Positions 51,217-60,736 of a DNA stretch of 64,000 bases are shown one piece after another. A program made the translations under genes and the position numbers. The stretch is from Marinimicrococcus sp033875255 (GTDB lineage Bacteria > Pseudomonadota > Alphaproteobacteria > Geminicoccales > Geminicoccaceae): NCBI GenBank assembly GCA_033875255.1, contig JAWZSN010000012.1, positions 62,001 to 126,000 on the forward strand. Direction: 5' to 3'. How positions within the stretch are numbered: the stretch's first letter is position 1; each line of letters opens with the position of its first letter. The notes under the pieces were generated by a model. That model was not told where the DNA came from. It worked only from the letters and a program-made list of their open reading frames with translations, and did no database searches.

Positions 51217-52219
51217 CGGCCGCGGCACCGGTCTGGGGCAGCCTCGGCTGCAGGCTGTCGGGCCACACCGCTTCCGGCACGATACGCACATGGGCGATGC
51301 CCGGCAGGCCGGTCTTCACGAGCGGCGCGTAGCGCTCGAGCAAAGGGCGGGCGATCTGCACCTTGACGCGGAACACCAGCTTGGAGCGCTCCTGGGCGGT
51401 CTCGACATGGCGCGGCGTGAACTGGGCGTCGGAGGCCACGAAGGAGACCTTGGCAGGAATCACGTAGTCCGGCGCCGCATCCAGCACGATCCGCGCCTCG
51501 GCGCCGATGGCGAGCCGCCCGGCCTCGCGGGTCGGCAGGAACAGCGTCATGTAGACGTCGGTCAGGTCGAGCAGCGAGAGGACCTTGCCGCCGCCCGGCA
51601 GCACCTCGCCCGGCTGGGCCAGCCGGTACTCCACCCGACCGGCACGCGGTGCCTTGAGCGCCGAGTCCTCGATCATCACCCTGATGCGCTCGCCCCGCGC
51701 CACCGCCGCCTCGATCGACGCGGTGGCGCTGGCGGCACCGGCCTTCGCCGCGTCGAGGCCGGCCTCGGCGGCGCGTCTCGTGCTGGTGCGCTGGTCGAGC
51801 ACCTCCTTGGCCAGATGTCCTTTTTGGAACAGCATTCGGGCCCGCTCGTGCTCCTGGACGGCGTAGGCCAGCTCGCTCTGGCGCTGGGCGATCTCGGCCG
51901 TGGCGCGGGCGAGCTGCTCGCGTGCCCCGGCGGTCGCAGCCTCGGCCTCGCGCAGCTGCGCCTCCAGCTCCAGCGTGTCCATGCGCGCGACGAGCTGCCC
52001 GCGGTCGACCCAGTCTCCCTCCTCGACCAGGACATCGGCGACGCGCCCGGCATATCTGGTGGCGACGTCGACCCGCTCGGCCTCGATGCGGCCGTTGGAA
52101 ACCGCAAATCCCTCGAGAAGCGCCGGCCCGGCGAAGCTGCGCCACGCATACCAGCCGCCTGCCGCAAGGCCGCCGACGACCAGCACGAGCAACACGCTGC
52201 GAAATCCTCTTGCGGCCAT
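51206..52219 (-). CDS. yhiI: HlyD-family membrane fusion protein (YhiI-like)
   Basis: This 337-residue protein has an N-terminal anchor (about residues 8-25), a lipoyl half (YAGRVADVLVEEGDWVDRG), a coiled-coil region rich in Ala, Glu and Arg (about residues 80-185) and the second lipoyl half (LKAPRAGRVEYRLAQPGEVL). It bridges the inner-membrane exporter to an outer-membrane channel. It heads the operon with rbbA and yhhJ. No outer-membrane factor gene is present in the window. Confidence 0.9.
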   Translation of the reverse strand: MAARGFRSVLLVLVVGGLAAGGWYAWRSFAGPALLEGFAVSNGRIEAERVDVATRYAGRVADVLVEEGDWVDRGQLVARMDTLELEAQLREAEAATAGAREQLARATAEIAQRQSELAYAVQEHERARMLFQKGHLAKEVLDQRTSTRRAAEAGLDAAKAGAASATASIEAAVARGERIRVMIEDSALKAPRAGRVEYRLAQPGEVLPGGGKVLSLLDLTDVYMTLFLPTREAGRLAIGAEARIVLDAAPDYVIPAKVSFVASDAQFTPRHVETAQERSKLVFRVKVQIARPLLERYAPLVKTGLPGIAHVRIVPEAVWPDSLQPRLPQTGAAADAG

Positions 52220-52496
52220 GATCCGCCTTCTACCGATGAGTGGGACTGTGCCGCCAAAGCGGGCTGGGGCGCGCTTCTAGCTTGGAGATCGCGGCCGTTC
52301 CATGATCCACCTCAAGAAGCCCGGGATCCGGGCGACCGCCGGCCCCTCTGTCGTTGCCGCAAGCTACGACGCGAACGAACCCGGGCCGGCTCCGTCTCGG
52401 CGATGCGATAGCCAAAATCACACATGAAGAATGATATTTTATTTTTAATACCGCGCATTACTTGTTTAATCGAGACAGCCGAGCGGAGGAGCGAGC

Positions 52497-53447
52497 ATGG
52501 CCGAGATTCATGTGCTGCATGAGAACCGTCCGTGGGTAGAGCCGCTGGCGGCGGCGTTCGAGGCGCGCGGGCTGGCGTGGCGGGAGTGGTTTCTGGACGA
52601 GGGCAGCGTCGATCTGGGGGCCGAGCCGCCCGAGGGCGTGTTCTACAACCGCATGAGCGCCTCCTCGCACACTCGCGGCCACCGCCATGCGGCCGAGTTC
52701 ACGGCAGCGGTGCTGGCCTGGCTCGAGCGGCACGGGCGGCGGGTGGTCAACGGCTCGCGAGCCATCGACCTCGAGATCAGCAAGGTCCGGCAATATGCGG
52801 CGCTGGAGCGGGTCGGCGTACGCACGCCGCGGACCGTGGCGGTCGTCGGCCGCGGGCGGATCGCCAGCGAGGCACGAAGGGCGTTCGGCGAGGGGCCGGT
52901 GATCCTCAAGCCCAACCGCGGTGGCAAGGGGCTGGGTGTCCAGCTCTTCCAGAGCGCGGACGCCCTGGCCGACCACGTGATGAGCGAGAGCTACGAGGCG
53001 CCGGTCGACGGCGTCCAGCTCCTCCAGGAATATGTCGAGGCCCCCGAGCCCTTCATCACCCGGGCCGAGTTCGTGGGCGGCAGGTTTCTCTATGCGGTGG
53101 AGGTGGACACGAGCGACGGCGGCTTCGAGCTGTGCCCGGCCGATGTCTGCGCGGTGGGCGACACATTCTGCCCCACCGGCACGGCGGCCCGCGACAAGTT
53201 CACCATTGTCCGTGGGATCGAGCCCGAGCTGGTGAGCGCCTATGAGCGCTTTCTCGCCGAGGCTGGAGTCGAGATCGCCGGCATCGAGTTCATCCGCGGC
53301 GCGCACGGGCTCATCCGCACCTACGACGTGAACACCAACACCAACTACAATGCCGACGCCGAGGCGAAGGCAGGCCGCTTTGGCATGGGAGCGGTCGCCG
53401 ACTTTCTCGGCGCCGAGCTGCGCCGCCTCTACCCGGCGGCGGCCTGA
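52497..53447 (+). CDS. ATP-grasp ligase (RimK/glutamate ligase-like)
   Basis: This 316-residue protein has a RimK-like ATP-grasp plan: an N-terminal preATP-grasp part (MAEIHVLHENRPWVEPLA), a central ATP-binding part (PVILKPNRGGKGLGVQLF) and C-terminal metal ligands in RTYDVNTNTNY. Such enzymes join a carboxylate to an amine, for example adding an amino acid to a protein or peptide. It has an AT-rich upstream region likely to hold its promoter. It overlaps the convergent sulfotransferase by 19 bases. The substrate is unknown. Confidence 0.82.
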   Translation: MAEIHVLHENRPWVEPLAAAFEARGLAWREWFLDEGSVDLGAEPPEGVFYNRMSASSHTRGHRHAAEFTAAVLAWLERHGRRVVNGSRAIDLEISKVRQYAALERVGVRTPRTVAVVGRGRIASEARRAFGEGPVILKPNRGGKGLGVQLFQSADALADHVMSESYEAPVDGVQLLQEYVEAPEPFITRAEFVGGRFLYAVEVDTSDGGFELCPADVCAVGDTFCPTGTAARDKFTIVRGIEPELVSAYERFLAEAGVEIAGIEFIRGAHGLIRTYDVNTNTNYNADAEAKAGRFGMGAVADFLGAELRRLYPAAA

Positions 53448-54349
53448 GGCGGCATCTCGCCGGTCTTGAGCCAGTGGGCGCAGGCGGGGCCGAGCTTCTC
53501 CATCGCCATGGCCTCGTAGCGCGCGCTCTCCTCGGGGCTGAGGATGTCGCGCCAGCGCCCGTTGGTGCCCTTGTGGATGAAGCTCTGCGCCCCGCCGTCC
53601 CAGAAGATGCCGCCCAAGGGCGCGGCCTTCTCGGCGTGGCGCTTCATCCAGTCGAAGGTGCAGTGCTCGACGATCCGCTCGAAGGTCGCCGGGTCGGTCT
53701 CGATCCCCAAAAAGCGCGCGATGCGGCGGATCCCGCCGGGCAGGTCGCTCTTGAGCTCGTTGAAGTGGAGCAGCATCACGTTGGGCAGGTGGCGGATCGC
53801 CCACCAGGACGCGATGTTCTCCCAGTAGGACCAGAAGGGATGGCCGTCGCCGTCGAGCCATTCGTTGAAATACTGGCGGACCGAGGCGGGCGGCCTGCCG
53901 ATGGGCGGTCCAACGAGGCCCGGGCTGTCGTTGAGCGCGTGGTACCAGGCATCGTTGGCGGTTGCATGGTGGTTGTAGAGGCTCCACACCACGTCGCGGC
54001 CGTCCCGGGCGACGTAGAGATATCTCGCCCGCGGCTCGAAGCGCAGCGCATCGACCGGCAAGTGGGTCTTGAGGAAGCGTCGGTGGGTCTGCGCCGCGAT
54101 GGCCGGAAGCTTCACCTCCCTGGGCGGCACCCGGAGATCGACCCAGGGCGAGAGGGAGGCGACGTCGACGTCGGCGGCACCCTGGAACACCAGCTGGCCC
54201 ACGATCTGCTGGACCCAGGTGGTGCCCGACTTGGCGTAGGTGGCGATGACGATGTCGTTGTCGCGAAACACGAAATCGTCCCAGACCGTCGAATCGAAAT
54301 GATGGCTGTGCAGCTCGCGGCTCTTGCGCGGCCAGACAATCGCGGTCAT
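53429..54349 (-). CDS. Sulfotransferase domain protein
   Basis: The 306-residue protein has the cytosolic sulfotransferase signatures: 5'-phosphosulfate loop YAKSGTTWVQQ near residue 38 and 3'-phosphate motif YVARDGRDVVWSLYNH near residue 110, followed by GGIRRIARFLGI. It would move a sulfo group from PAPS to an alcohol, amine or phenol. The start is an ATG; an earlier one would add 28 residues without similarity. A sulfatase at 35570 removes sulfate from such esters. Acceptor unknown. Confidence 0.85.
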   Translation of the reverse strand: MTAIVWPRKSRELHSHHFDSTVWDDFVFRDNDIVIATYAKSGTTWVQQIVGQLVFQGAADVDVASLSPWVDLRVPPREVKLPAIAAQTHRRFLKTHLPVDALRFEPRARYLYVARDGRDVVWSLYNHHATANDAWYHALNDSPGLVGPPIGRPPASVRQYFNEWLDGDGHPFWSYWENIASWWAIRHLPNVMLLHFNELKSDLPGGIRRIARFLGIETDPATFERIVEHCTFDWMKRHAEKAAPLGGIFWDGGAQSFIHKGTNGRWRDILSPEESARYEAMAMEKLGPACAHWLKTGEMPPQAAAG

Positions 54350-54612
54350 CCCCCTCGCCTCTCCTGCGAACGCCACGGTGCGCCACCGCGGCGCGGTTTG
54401 CACGCCCTCAGGAACATGCTCCCTTGCGCCCAAACAACGCAGCCTGCGCAGAGGGCTTGCCCTCGAGGCCGAAGACGGTCATTCTATGCACAGGTTGCCC
54501 TGACGTGTCAGCCGGGTTGCGCTCTCGGGCGCTTGACGACAGACGACACGGAGGACGACCCCGCGTCCCGGTACGTTGCCGGGATTCGCACTACGACTAT
54601 GAGGGTACTGCT

Positions 54613-54819
54613 TTGCAGACCGGTACGGTTAAGTGGTTTAATACGACCAAGGGCTATGGCTTCATCCAGCCCGACAGCGGCGGCCCCGACGCCTTCGTTC
54701 ACATCTCGGCGGTCGAGAAGGCCGGCCTGGACTCGCTTCGCGAGGGCGAGAAGGTGGAGTTCGAGCTGGTTCGCGGCAAGAACGGCAAGTCCTCGGCGGA
54801 GAACCTGAAGCGCGCCTGA
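54613..54819 (+). CDS. Cold-shock protein, CspA family
   Basis: The 68-residue protein has the cold-shock domain with both RNA-binding motifs, KGYGFI and FVHIS, in the pattern TGTVKWFNTTKGYGFIQPD. It binds single-stranded nucleic acid. The start is TTG with GAGGG upstream; an open frame before it is not conserved in type. It is a single-gene unit with a clear terminator 28 bases downstream. Confidence 0.92.
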   Translation: MQTGTVKWFNTTKGYGFIQPDSGGPDAFVHISAVEKAGLDSLREGEKVEFELVRGKNGKSSAENLKRA

Positions 54820-54847
54820 CGCCCTTCGGTTCCTACAGGATTTCGCG

Positions 54848-54884
54848 ACGCCCTCCGGAGCAATCCGGAGGGCGTTCGTTTTTT
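54848..54884 (+). terminator. Rho-independent terminator of the cold-shock gene
   Basis: ACGCCCTCCGGA and TCCGGAGGGCGT form a perfect 12-base stem with a GCAA loop, followed by TCGTTTTTT. This is the clearest intrinsic terminator in the window. Its last T is shared with the stop of the convergent racemase gene. Confidence 0.92.
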
Positions 54885-55537
54885 CAGGCCCCGGCCAGAA
54901 GCACAGCACCCATCGCCATGGTGACCGCCGCCTGGGTGGGATCGACCACCGGCACGCCCAGCTCGTCCTCGAGCCGCCGGCGGTACCGCGCCATCCCGGC
55001 GCAGCCGAGGATGACAACGTCCGCGCCGTCCTGCTCCTTGAGCGCCCGGCCCACCTCGACCAGCCGCCCCCAGCTACGCTGCTCGTCGGCCAGCTCGTGC
55101 ACCCGCAGGTCCAGCGGCCGCTCGCCGGCCAGCCGCGCGGCCAGGCCGAGCTGGCGGATATAGCGCAGATGCCGCGGGATCGAGCGGCCGAGGATCGCCA
55201 CCACACCGAAGCGCTCGCCGCGCGTCAATGCCGTCAACATGCCGCTCTCGGCGATGCCCAGCACCGGCTTTGCCGTGGCCTCGCGGCACACATGGAGGCC
55301 GGGATCGCTGTAGCAGGCGACCACGAACGCATCGGCCGCGCTTGCCTGCACCACCCGGCGCAGCGGCAGCGCCACCGCCTCGACGTCTGCCTGGCTCTCG
55401 ATGCCGAGCGGCCCCTCCTCCAGGGTCATGCAGGAGATGCCCGGCCCGCCGGCGACCCGTAACGGCTCCAGCGCCCGGTCGAGGCCAGCCGTAACCTCGC
55501 CGTTCGAGTTCGGGTTGATGACCAGAATCTCGCCCAT
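54884..55537 (-). CDS. Aspartate/glutamate racemase family protein, probable hydantoin racemase
   Basis: The 217-residue protein begins MGEILVINPNSNGEVTAGLD and has two catalytic cysteines at C75 in VACYSDPG and C179 in LGCAGMAR, the pattern of hydantoin/allantoin racemases. It is a diverged relative of the protein at 32492. A hydantoinase gene lies 1.6 kb away on the other strand, so it may racemise the same hydantoin, although it could act on another substrate. Confidence 0.8.
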   Translation of the reverse strand: MGEILVINPNSNGEVTAGLDRALEPLRVAGGPGISCMTLEEGPLGIESQADVEAVALPLRRVVQASAADAFVVACYSDPGLHVCREATAKPVLGIAESGMLTALTRGERFGVVAILGRSIPRHLRYIRQLGLAARLAGERPLDLRVHELADEQRSWGRLVEVGRALKEQDGADVVILGCAGMARYRRRLEDELGVPVVDPTQAAVTMAMGAVLLAGA

Positions 55538-55827
55538 GATGCCTCCCGCATGTTCGCGCGAATGCTAAAGCGTTTCCCCACACGCTGGAACACCGTCCGC
55601 GCCGGACAGGCCTGCGGCAGCGCGTGGCGTCAAAACCGGGCGAGAGCGCTGCGCGCGGCTTTTTTTCCGTTTTCTAGCCGGTTGGCGGCGGTGCACGGCC
55701 GTCAGAGAGCTGCTCGTCGATATGCCCGGGCGCTACCGATCGACCAGAGGGCAGAATAGGGCGGTCCGCAGCACCGCTATCCGGCTATCCTGTGCTTTCC
55801 TGAGCCGCGAGTGGGGGAGAAGCCGGC

Positions 55828-57069
55828 ATGTTGCAGCCCGAGACCGCCACCGAGTTCCGCCTGCCGGGGATCGAGGCGTTCGAGCCCTTCGTCGGCGCGG
55901 AGGCGGTGGAGCGCATCCTCGCCAAGGCGCGGCCGCTGCACGACCTGCAGGTGGCGCACATCAACTCCACCTTCTATGGCGGCGGCGTGGCCGAGCTGCT
56001 CGACGGCCTGACGCTCCTGATGAACGCGGTGGGCATCAAGACCGATTGGCGGGTGATCCAGGGCCGCCCGGATTTCTTCAGCATCACCAAGAAGATGCAT
56101 AACGCCCTGCAAGGGGCCGAGATCAATCTTTCCGAGCAGAAGTGCCGGATCTACGAGGAGGTGGTGTTCCAGAACGCGGCGCGCATCCACCTCGACCACG
56201 ACACGGTGTTCGTCCACGATCCGCAGCCGCTGCCGCTACTGCGCCACTACCGCAAGAAGGCGCCCTGGGTCTGGCAATGCCATGTCGACCTCACCCGTCC
56301 CGATGCCGGCCTGTGGAGCTACCTCGCCCCCTTCATCGAGGCCCATGACGCGGCTGTCCTGTCGCTGCCGGAATACGCGCAGCCCTTGGGGGTGCCACAG
56401 CGCTTCATCATGCCGGCGATCAACCCCTTCGCCACCACCAACAAGGAGCTGAGCGCGAGCGAGATCGCCGACCGTCTCTCCCACTACGGAATCCCCGACG
56501 ACCTGCCGCTGGTGGTGCAGGTCTCGCGCTTCGACCGCTGGAAGGATCCCGGCGGCGTCATCGAGGCCTTCCGGCTCGCACGCCGCGAGGTGGACTGCAC
56601 GCTGGTGCTGGTCGGCAATGTCGCGACCGACGACCCCGAGGGCCAGGAGGTCTTCGAATCCCTGTGCAAGTGCCGCGACGAGCGGCTCATCGTGCTGTCG
56701 GTACAAGATTCCGCCCTGGTCAACGCGCTGCAGCGGCAGGCCGCGGTAGTGCTGCAGAAGTCGCTGCGGGAGGGTTTCGGGCTCACCGTCAGCGAGGCCA
56801 TGTGGAAGGGTGCGGCGGTGATCGGCGGCAATGCCGGCGGCATCCGCAGGCAGATCGTCGACGGGGTCTCGGGCTTCCTGGTGGACACGGTGGAGCAGGC
56901 GGGGGCGCGCATCGTCCAGCTCCTGAAGGACGAGGAGCTGCGCCGGCGGCTCGGCGCCGCCGCCCGCGAGACGGTGCGGCGGCAGTTCCTGATGAGCCGG
57001 ATGCTGGAGGACTATCTGGATCTGATCACCGCCTTCGAGCCGCGCTTCCACCTGCGCGGTGCCGCGTGA
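55828..57069 (+). CDS. Glycosyltransferase family 4, trehalose synthase TreT-like
   Basis: This 413-residue protein matches the trehalose glycosyl-transferring synthase group: the substrate region VAHINSTFYGGGVAELL near residue 42, VWQCHVDLTRPD mid-chain, and the nucleotide-sugar domain VSRFDRWKDPGGVIEAFRLA with the acidic ESLREGFGLTVSEAM-like motif (SLREGFGLTVSEAMWKG). TreT makes trehalose from a nucleoside-diphosphate glucose and glucose. Trehalose would serve as a compatible solute or reserve. It appears to be a single gene with a promoter in the preceding 290-base gap. Confidence 0.84.
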   Translation: MLQPETATEFRLPGIEAFEPFVGAEAVERILAKARPLHDLQVAHINSTFYGGGVAELLDGLTLLMNAVGIKTDWRVIQGRPDFFSITKKMHNALQGAEINLSEQKCRIYEEVVFQNAARIHLDHDTVFVHDPQPLPLLRHYRKKAPWVWQCHVDLTRPDAGLWSYLAPFIEAHDAAVLSLPEYAQPLGVPQRFIMPAINPFATTNKELSASEIADRLSHYGIPDDLPLVVQVSRFDRWKDPGGVIEAFRLARREVDCTLVLVGNVATDDPEGQEVFESLCKCRDERLIVLSVQDSALVNALQRQAAVVLQKSLREGFGLTVSEAMWKGAAVIGGNAGGIRRQIVDGVSGFLVDTVEQAGARIVQLLKDEELRRRLGAAARETVRRQFLMSRMLEDYLDLITAFEPRFHLRGAA

Positions 57070-57181
57070 AGAGGTGAGGGGCCACGAGCGCCTGCCCGCT
57101 GCGAGCGCATGACGCCGTGCCGCTCTTCGTGCTACCTCGCGACCAATGACAACGCAACGATCCCCGGGGAGGGTCCCGCCC

Positions 57182-58645
57182 GTGTCCGATTTCGACCTCG
57201 TCATCCGCGGCGGCACGGTCGCCACCGCCACCGATACCTTCAGCGCCGACATCGCCGTCAGGGACGGCCGCATCGTAACGCTGGGCGAGGGCCTGCCGGA
57301 GGGACGGCAGGAGATCGACGCAAGCGGCCGCCTGGTCCTGCCCGGCGGCGTCGACAGCCATGCCCATATCGAGCAGCTCTCCGCCAACGGCATGATGAAC
57401 GCCGACACGTTCGAGAGCGCTACCGGCTCGGCGGCGCTGGGCGGCACCACCACGGTCATCTCCTTCGCCGCCCAGCATGTCGGCATGTCGCTCAGGAAGG
57501 TGGTCGACGAGTACCACGAGGCCGCCGACCGCGGTGCGATCATCGACTACGCCTTCCACATGATCCTGGCCGATCCGCGGCCCGAGATCCTCGAGGACGA
57601 GCTGCCCTCGCTGGTGGCCGAGGGGCACAGCTCGCTCAAGGTGTTCACGACCTATGACCGGCTGCGCGTGCAGGACGAGCAGCTCCTCGACGTGCTGGAG
57701 GCGGCCCGCCGTCACGGCTGCATGGTCTGCGTGCATGCCGAGAACCACGGCATGGTGAGCTGGATGGGCAAGCGGCTGGTGGAGCGCGGCTACACCGCGC
57801 CGCGCTACCATGCGGTGAGCCATCCCCGCCTGTGCGAGCCCGAGGCGGTCTCGCGCGTCATCGCCTGCGCTGCCCTGCTCGATCAGCCGGTGATGCTCTA
57901 CCACATCTCCACCGCCGAGGCGCTCGAGGTGATCCGCCGCGCCCAGGGCCAGGGCCAGAAGGTCTTCGCCGAGACCTGCACCCAGTATCTCACCATGACC
58001 AAGAAGGATCTCGACCGGCCGGGCATGGAAGGGGCGATGTGGATGTGCTCGCCGCCGCTGCGCGAGCGCTCCGACCAGGAGGCACTGTGGCGGGCGCTGG
58101 CCAACGGCACGCTGCAGACCGTCTCCTCCGACCATGCTCCCTACCGCATGGACGAGACCGGCAAGCTCGCCCGCGGCCCCAACGCCGCCTTCAAGGAGAT
58201 CGCCAACGGCATGCCCGGCCTCGAGCTGCGCCTGCCGGTGCTGTTCGACGCGATGGTGAGCAAGGGCCGGATGGACGTGAACCGCTTCGTCGACCTCACC
58301 GCCACCGCGCCCGCCAAGCTCTACGGCCTGCATCCCCGCAAGGGCAGCATCGCCGTGGGTGCCGATGCCGACATCGTCGTCTGGGACACGGAGCGCGAGG
58401 TCACCATCGAGCAGGGCTCGACCCACGACGATGCCGGCTACACCCCCTTCGTCGGCCACAAGGTGAAGGGCTGGCCGGCCACCGTGCTGCGCCGCGGCGA
58501 GGTGGTGGCCGAGCAGGGCGCGCTCCGGGCGCGCCCTGGCAGCGGCACTTTCCTCGCGCGCCAGGGCGGCCCGGCAGCGCAGCCCAGCGGCCGGCTCGCC
58601 GCGGAGTTCGACCCGGAGCGCAATTTCGGCGCCGAGCTCTACTGA
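57182..58645 (+). CDS. D-hydantoinase/dihydropyrimidinase family amidohydrolase
   Basis: The protein is 487 residues from the GTG start preceded by GGGAGGG (an ATG at 57146 would add 12 residues). The metal centre is complete: H60 and H62 in SHAHIE, the carboxylated K153 in SSLKVFTTYD, H185 in VHAEN, H241 in YHISTAE and D317 in SSDHAPY. It would open the ring of 5-substituted hydantoins or dihydropyrimidines to the N-carbamoyl amino acid. The carbamoylase at 41077 and the two racemases would complete the route. It is followed after 11 bases by an aspartate dehydrogenase gene. Confidence 0.88.
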   Translation: MSDFDLVIRGGTVATATDTFSADIAVRDGRIVTLGEGLPEGRQEIDASGRLVLPGGVDSHAHIEQLSANGMMNADTFESATGSAALGGTTTVISFAAQHVGMSLRKVVDEYHEAADRGAIIDYAFHMILADPRPEILEDELPSLVAEGHSSLKVFTTYDRLRVQDEQLLDVLEAARRHGCMVCVHAENHGMVSWMGKRLVERGYTAPRYHAVSHPRLCEPEAVSRVIACAALLDQPVMLYHISTAEALEVIRRAQGQGQKVFAETCTQYLTMTKKDLDRPGMEGAMWMCSPPLRERSDQEALWRALANGTLQTVSSDHAPYRMDETGKLARGPNAAFKEIANGMPGLELRLPVLFDAMVSKGRMDVNRFVDLTATAPAKLYGLHPRKGSIAVGADADIVVWDTEREVTIEQGSTHDDAGYTPFVGHKVKGWPATVLRRGEVVAEQGALRARPGSGTFLARQGGPAAQPSGRLAAEFDPERNFGAELY

Positions 58646-58656
58646 GCGCGGCGACC

Positions 58657-59457
58657 GTGCGGCGGATCGGCATCATCGGCTTCGGCGCCATCGGCGCCGA
58701 GGTCGCTTCCCGGCTCGGGCAGGGAATCGCCGGGCCGGTGGAGCTGGTCGTGCTGCTGCGTCCCGGCTCGTCACGGCGCGCCGCGGTACCGGCGTGCGTG
58801 ACCGTCGTCGACAGCCCCCGGCAGCTCCTCGCCCTGCGCCCGCATCTGGTGGTGGAGGCGGCCGGCCACGCGGCCTTGCGCGAGCACGCCGTCCTCTGCC
58901 TCGAGGCCGGCGTGCCGGTGGTGGCGTCCTCTATCGGTGCCCTTGCCGACGAGGCGCTCCGGGCGCGGCTGGAGAAGGCCGCCCGTGAGGGCGGCGCCCC
59001 ACTGCTCCTGCCGGGTGGCGCCGTCACCGGACAGGACTATCTGGAGGCGGTGCGCCACCTCCCCGACACCAGGGTCACCTATATCTCACGCAAGCCTCCC
59101 GCCGCCTGGCAGGACCAGCTGGCGGCGCGCGGCATCGCGCCCGAGGCCCTGAAGGAGCCGCTGGAGCTTTTCGCCGGCACCGCCAGCGAGGCCGCCCGCC
59201 GCTACCCCAAGAACCTCAACGTCGCCGCCACCCTGGCGCTGGCCGGGCTCGGGATGGAGCAGACGGCGGTGCGCGTCATCGTGGACCCGGCCGCTTGCGG
59301 CAATACCCACGAGGTCACCGTCGAGGGCCCGGCCGGCCGCATGACCCTCTCGCTGGTCAACGCCGCCGCGCCGGCCAACCCCAAGACCGCATGGGTGACG
59401 GGCCTGAGCGTCGCTGCCGCGGTGGCGCGGCACTTCGCGGCGGTGCGGGTGGCGTAG
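58657..59457 (+). CDS. L-aspartate dehydrogenase-like (NadX family)
   Basis: This 266-residue protein has an N-terminal NAD-binding Rossmann segment (RRIGIIGFGAIGAEVASRLG), the AGHAALREHA stretch and the C-terminal domain with KNLNVAATLALAGLG and HEVTVEGPAGRMTL that define aspartate dehydrogenases. It may oxidise or form aspartate from oxaloacetate and ammonia, or act on a related amino acid. The GTG start is close after the hydantoinase stop (11 bases), so the two are co-transcribed and it may act on the amino acid freed by the hydantoin route. Confidence 0.85.
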   Translation: MRRIGIIGFGAIGAEVASRLGQGIAGPVELVVLLRPGSSRRAAVPACVTVVDSPRQLLALRPHLVVEAAGHAALREHAVLCLEAGVPVVASSIGALADEALRARLEKAAREGGAPLLLPGGAVTGQDYLEAVRHLPDTRVTYISRKPPAAWQDQLAARGIAPEALKEPLELFAGTASEAARRYPKNLNVAATLALAGLGMEQTAVRVIVDPAACGNTHEVTVEGPAGRMTLSLVNAAAPANPKTAWVTGLSVAAAVARHFAAVRVA

Positions 59458-59504
59458 CAGGCCGGTCCAGGTGCGCAACGGATCGCACGCAGCGCCTTGC
59501 TTCG

Positions 59505-60539
59505 TCACCCGACCTGAACGCAGCGGCCCTCCCGGCTCGAGCGTAACAGTGCGTCGATCAGGCGATGTGCATGGAGGGCCTCGCGCGGGTCGACCCGCGG
59601 CACGCCCCTGCCCTGCACGGCGTCCAGAAAGTCGCGCAGGACCGCCTTGTGCCAGTCGTGGGGAAAGGCCATCGGGTCGGCCCCGCCGCCGCCTGCCATC
59701 ATCTGGCCGACCTCCAGCCGCTTCCCATCCATGAAATCGACGGTGAGGCTGCCGCCTTCGAGCATGGCCGTACCCCGTGTGCCACTGAGCACCAGCCGCT
59801 CGGGCCCACCGGGAAAGCAGGCGGTGGTGGCGCTCAGGCTGCCAAGCGCACCGTTGGCGAAGCGCAGGCCGGCGCCCACGAAGTCCTCGCTGTCCATGCG
59901 GTGCAGCGACGTGGTGCCGGCGACCGCCGCAACCTCGACCACCTGGCCGGCGAGGCTCAGCATGAGATCGATGCTGTGGATCGCCTGGCTGATAAGCACG
60001 CCGCCGCCGTCGCGCGCCAGGGTGCCGCGGCCGGGCTCGTCGTAATAGGCCTGCGGCCGCCACCAGGGCACCAGGAGCTGGACCGCCGCCAGCTCGCCCA
60101 GCGCTCCCTCCGCCAAAAGTCCGCGCAGCCGCTCGGCGCTCTCGCGGAAGCGGTGCTGGAAGGTCACCGCGGCGGTGATCCCCGCCTGCTCGCAGGAGGC
60201 AGCGATGCGCGCCGCCGCCTGGCTGGTCCGCTCCAGCGGCTTTTCCATGAGGATGTGCCGGCCCGATGCAGCCAGTCGCTCGACCAGCTCGAGGCGGGCG
60301 TCCGGCGGCGTCAAAAGGAGTGCCGCATCGAGCGCCGGATCGGCCAGCAGCGCGTCGAGATCATCGGTCACCGGCAGGCGGTGCCGGTGTGCGAAGGCCT
60401 CGCGGCGGGCCTTGCTGCGGCTCCAGCAACCGGCCACCTCGACCCGCCCCTCGGCCTGGAGCTCCACCAGGCTCATCGCATGCGGCGCCGAGGCCATGCC
60501 CAGCCCGATCACCGCCATCCTCACCGGCTTGTCCGGCAT
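59505..60539 (-). CDS. Gfo/Idh/MocA family oxidoreductase
   Basis: The 344-residue protein starts at an ATG (MPDKPVRMAVIGLGMASAP), where the Rossmann turn lies at once, and has the family EKPLERTSQ motif near residue 95. The C-terminal part holds GGGVLISQAIHSIDLML, typical of the dehydrogenase/reductase fold. An upstream start would add 29 residues with no domain. Members act on sugars, inositols or similar. It is divergent from the secreted-protein gene at 60737. The substrate is unknown. Confidence 0.85.
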   Translation of the reverse strand: MPDKPVRMAVIGLGMASAPHAMSLVELQAEGRVEVAGCWSRSKARREAFAHRHRLPVTDDLDALLADPALDAALLLTPPDARLELVERLAASGRHILMEKPLERTSQAAARIAASCEQAGITAAVTFQHRFRESAERLRGLLAEGALGELAAVQLLVPWWRPQAYYDEPGRGTLARDGGGVLISQAIHSIDLMLSLAGQVVEVAAVAGTTSLHRMDSEDFVGAGLRFANGALGSLSATTACFPGGPERLVLSGTRGTAMLEGGSLTVDFMDGKRLEVGQMMAGGGGADPMAFPHDWHKAVLRDFLDAVQGRGVPRVDPREALHAHRLIDALLRSSREGRCVQVG

Positions 60540-60736
60540 TCGTCCGCCTCCCCTCGCCTTGCCGCCCTCATCCTGCGCCGCCTGCGCCCATGGAGCAAAG
60601 CCTCCAGCGCCCGCGCAGGCTCCCACGGCCGGCCGCCTCAGGGTATGATGAGGGGTTGCTGCACCGACGCGAGGGCCGCCGCGTGGCGCCCCCGGGCCCC
60701 ATGTGGCGGCTTGCGCATGCCAGGGGAGGCTGCCCC

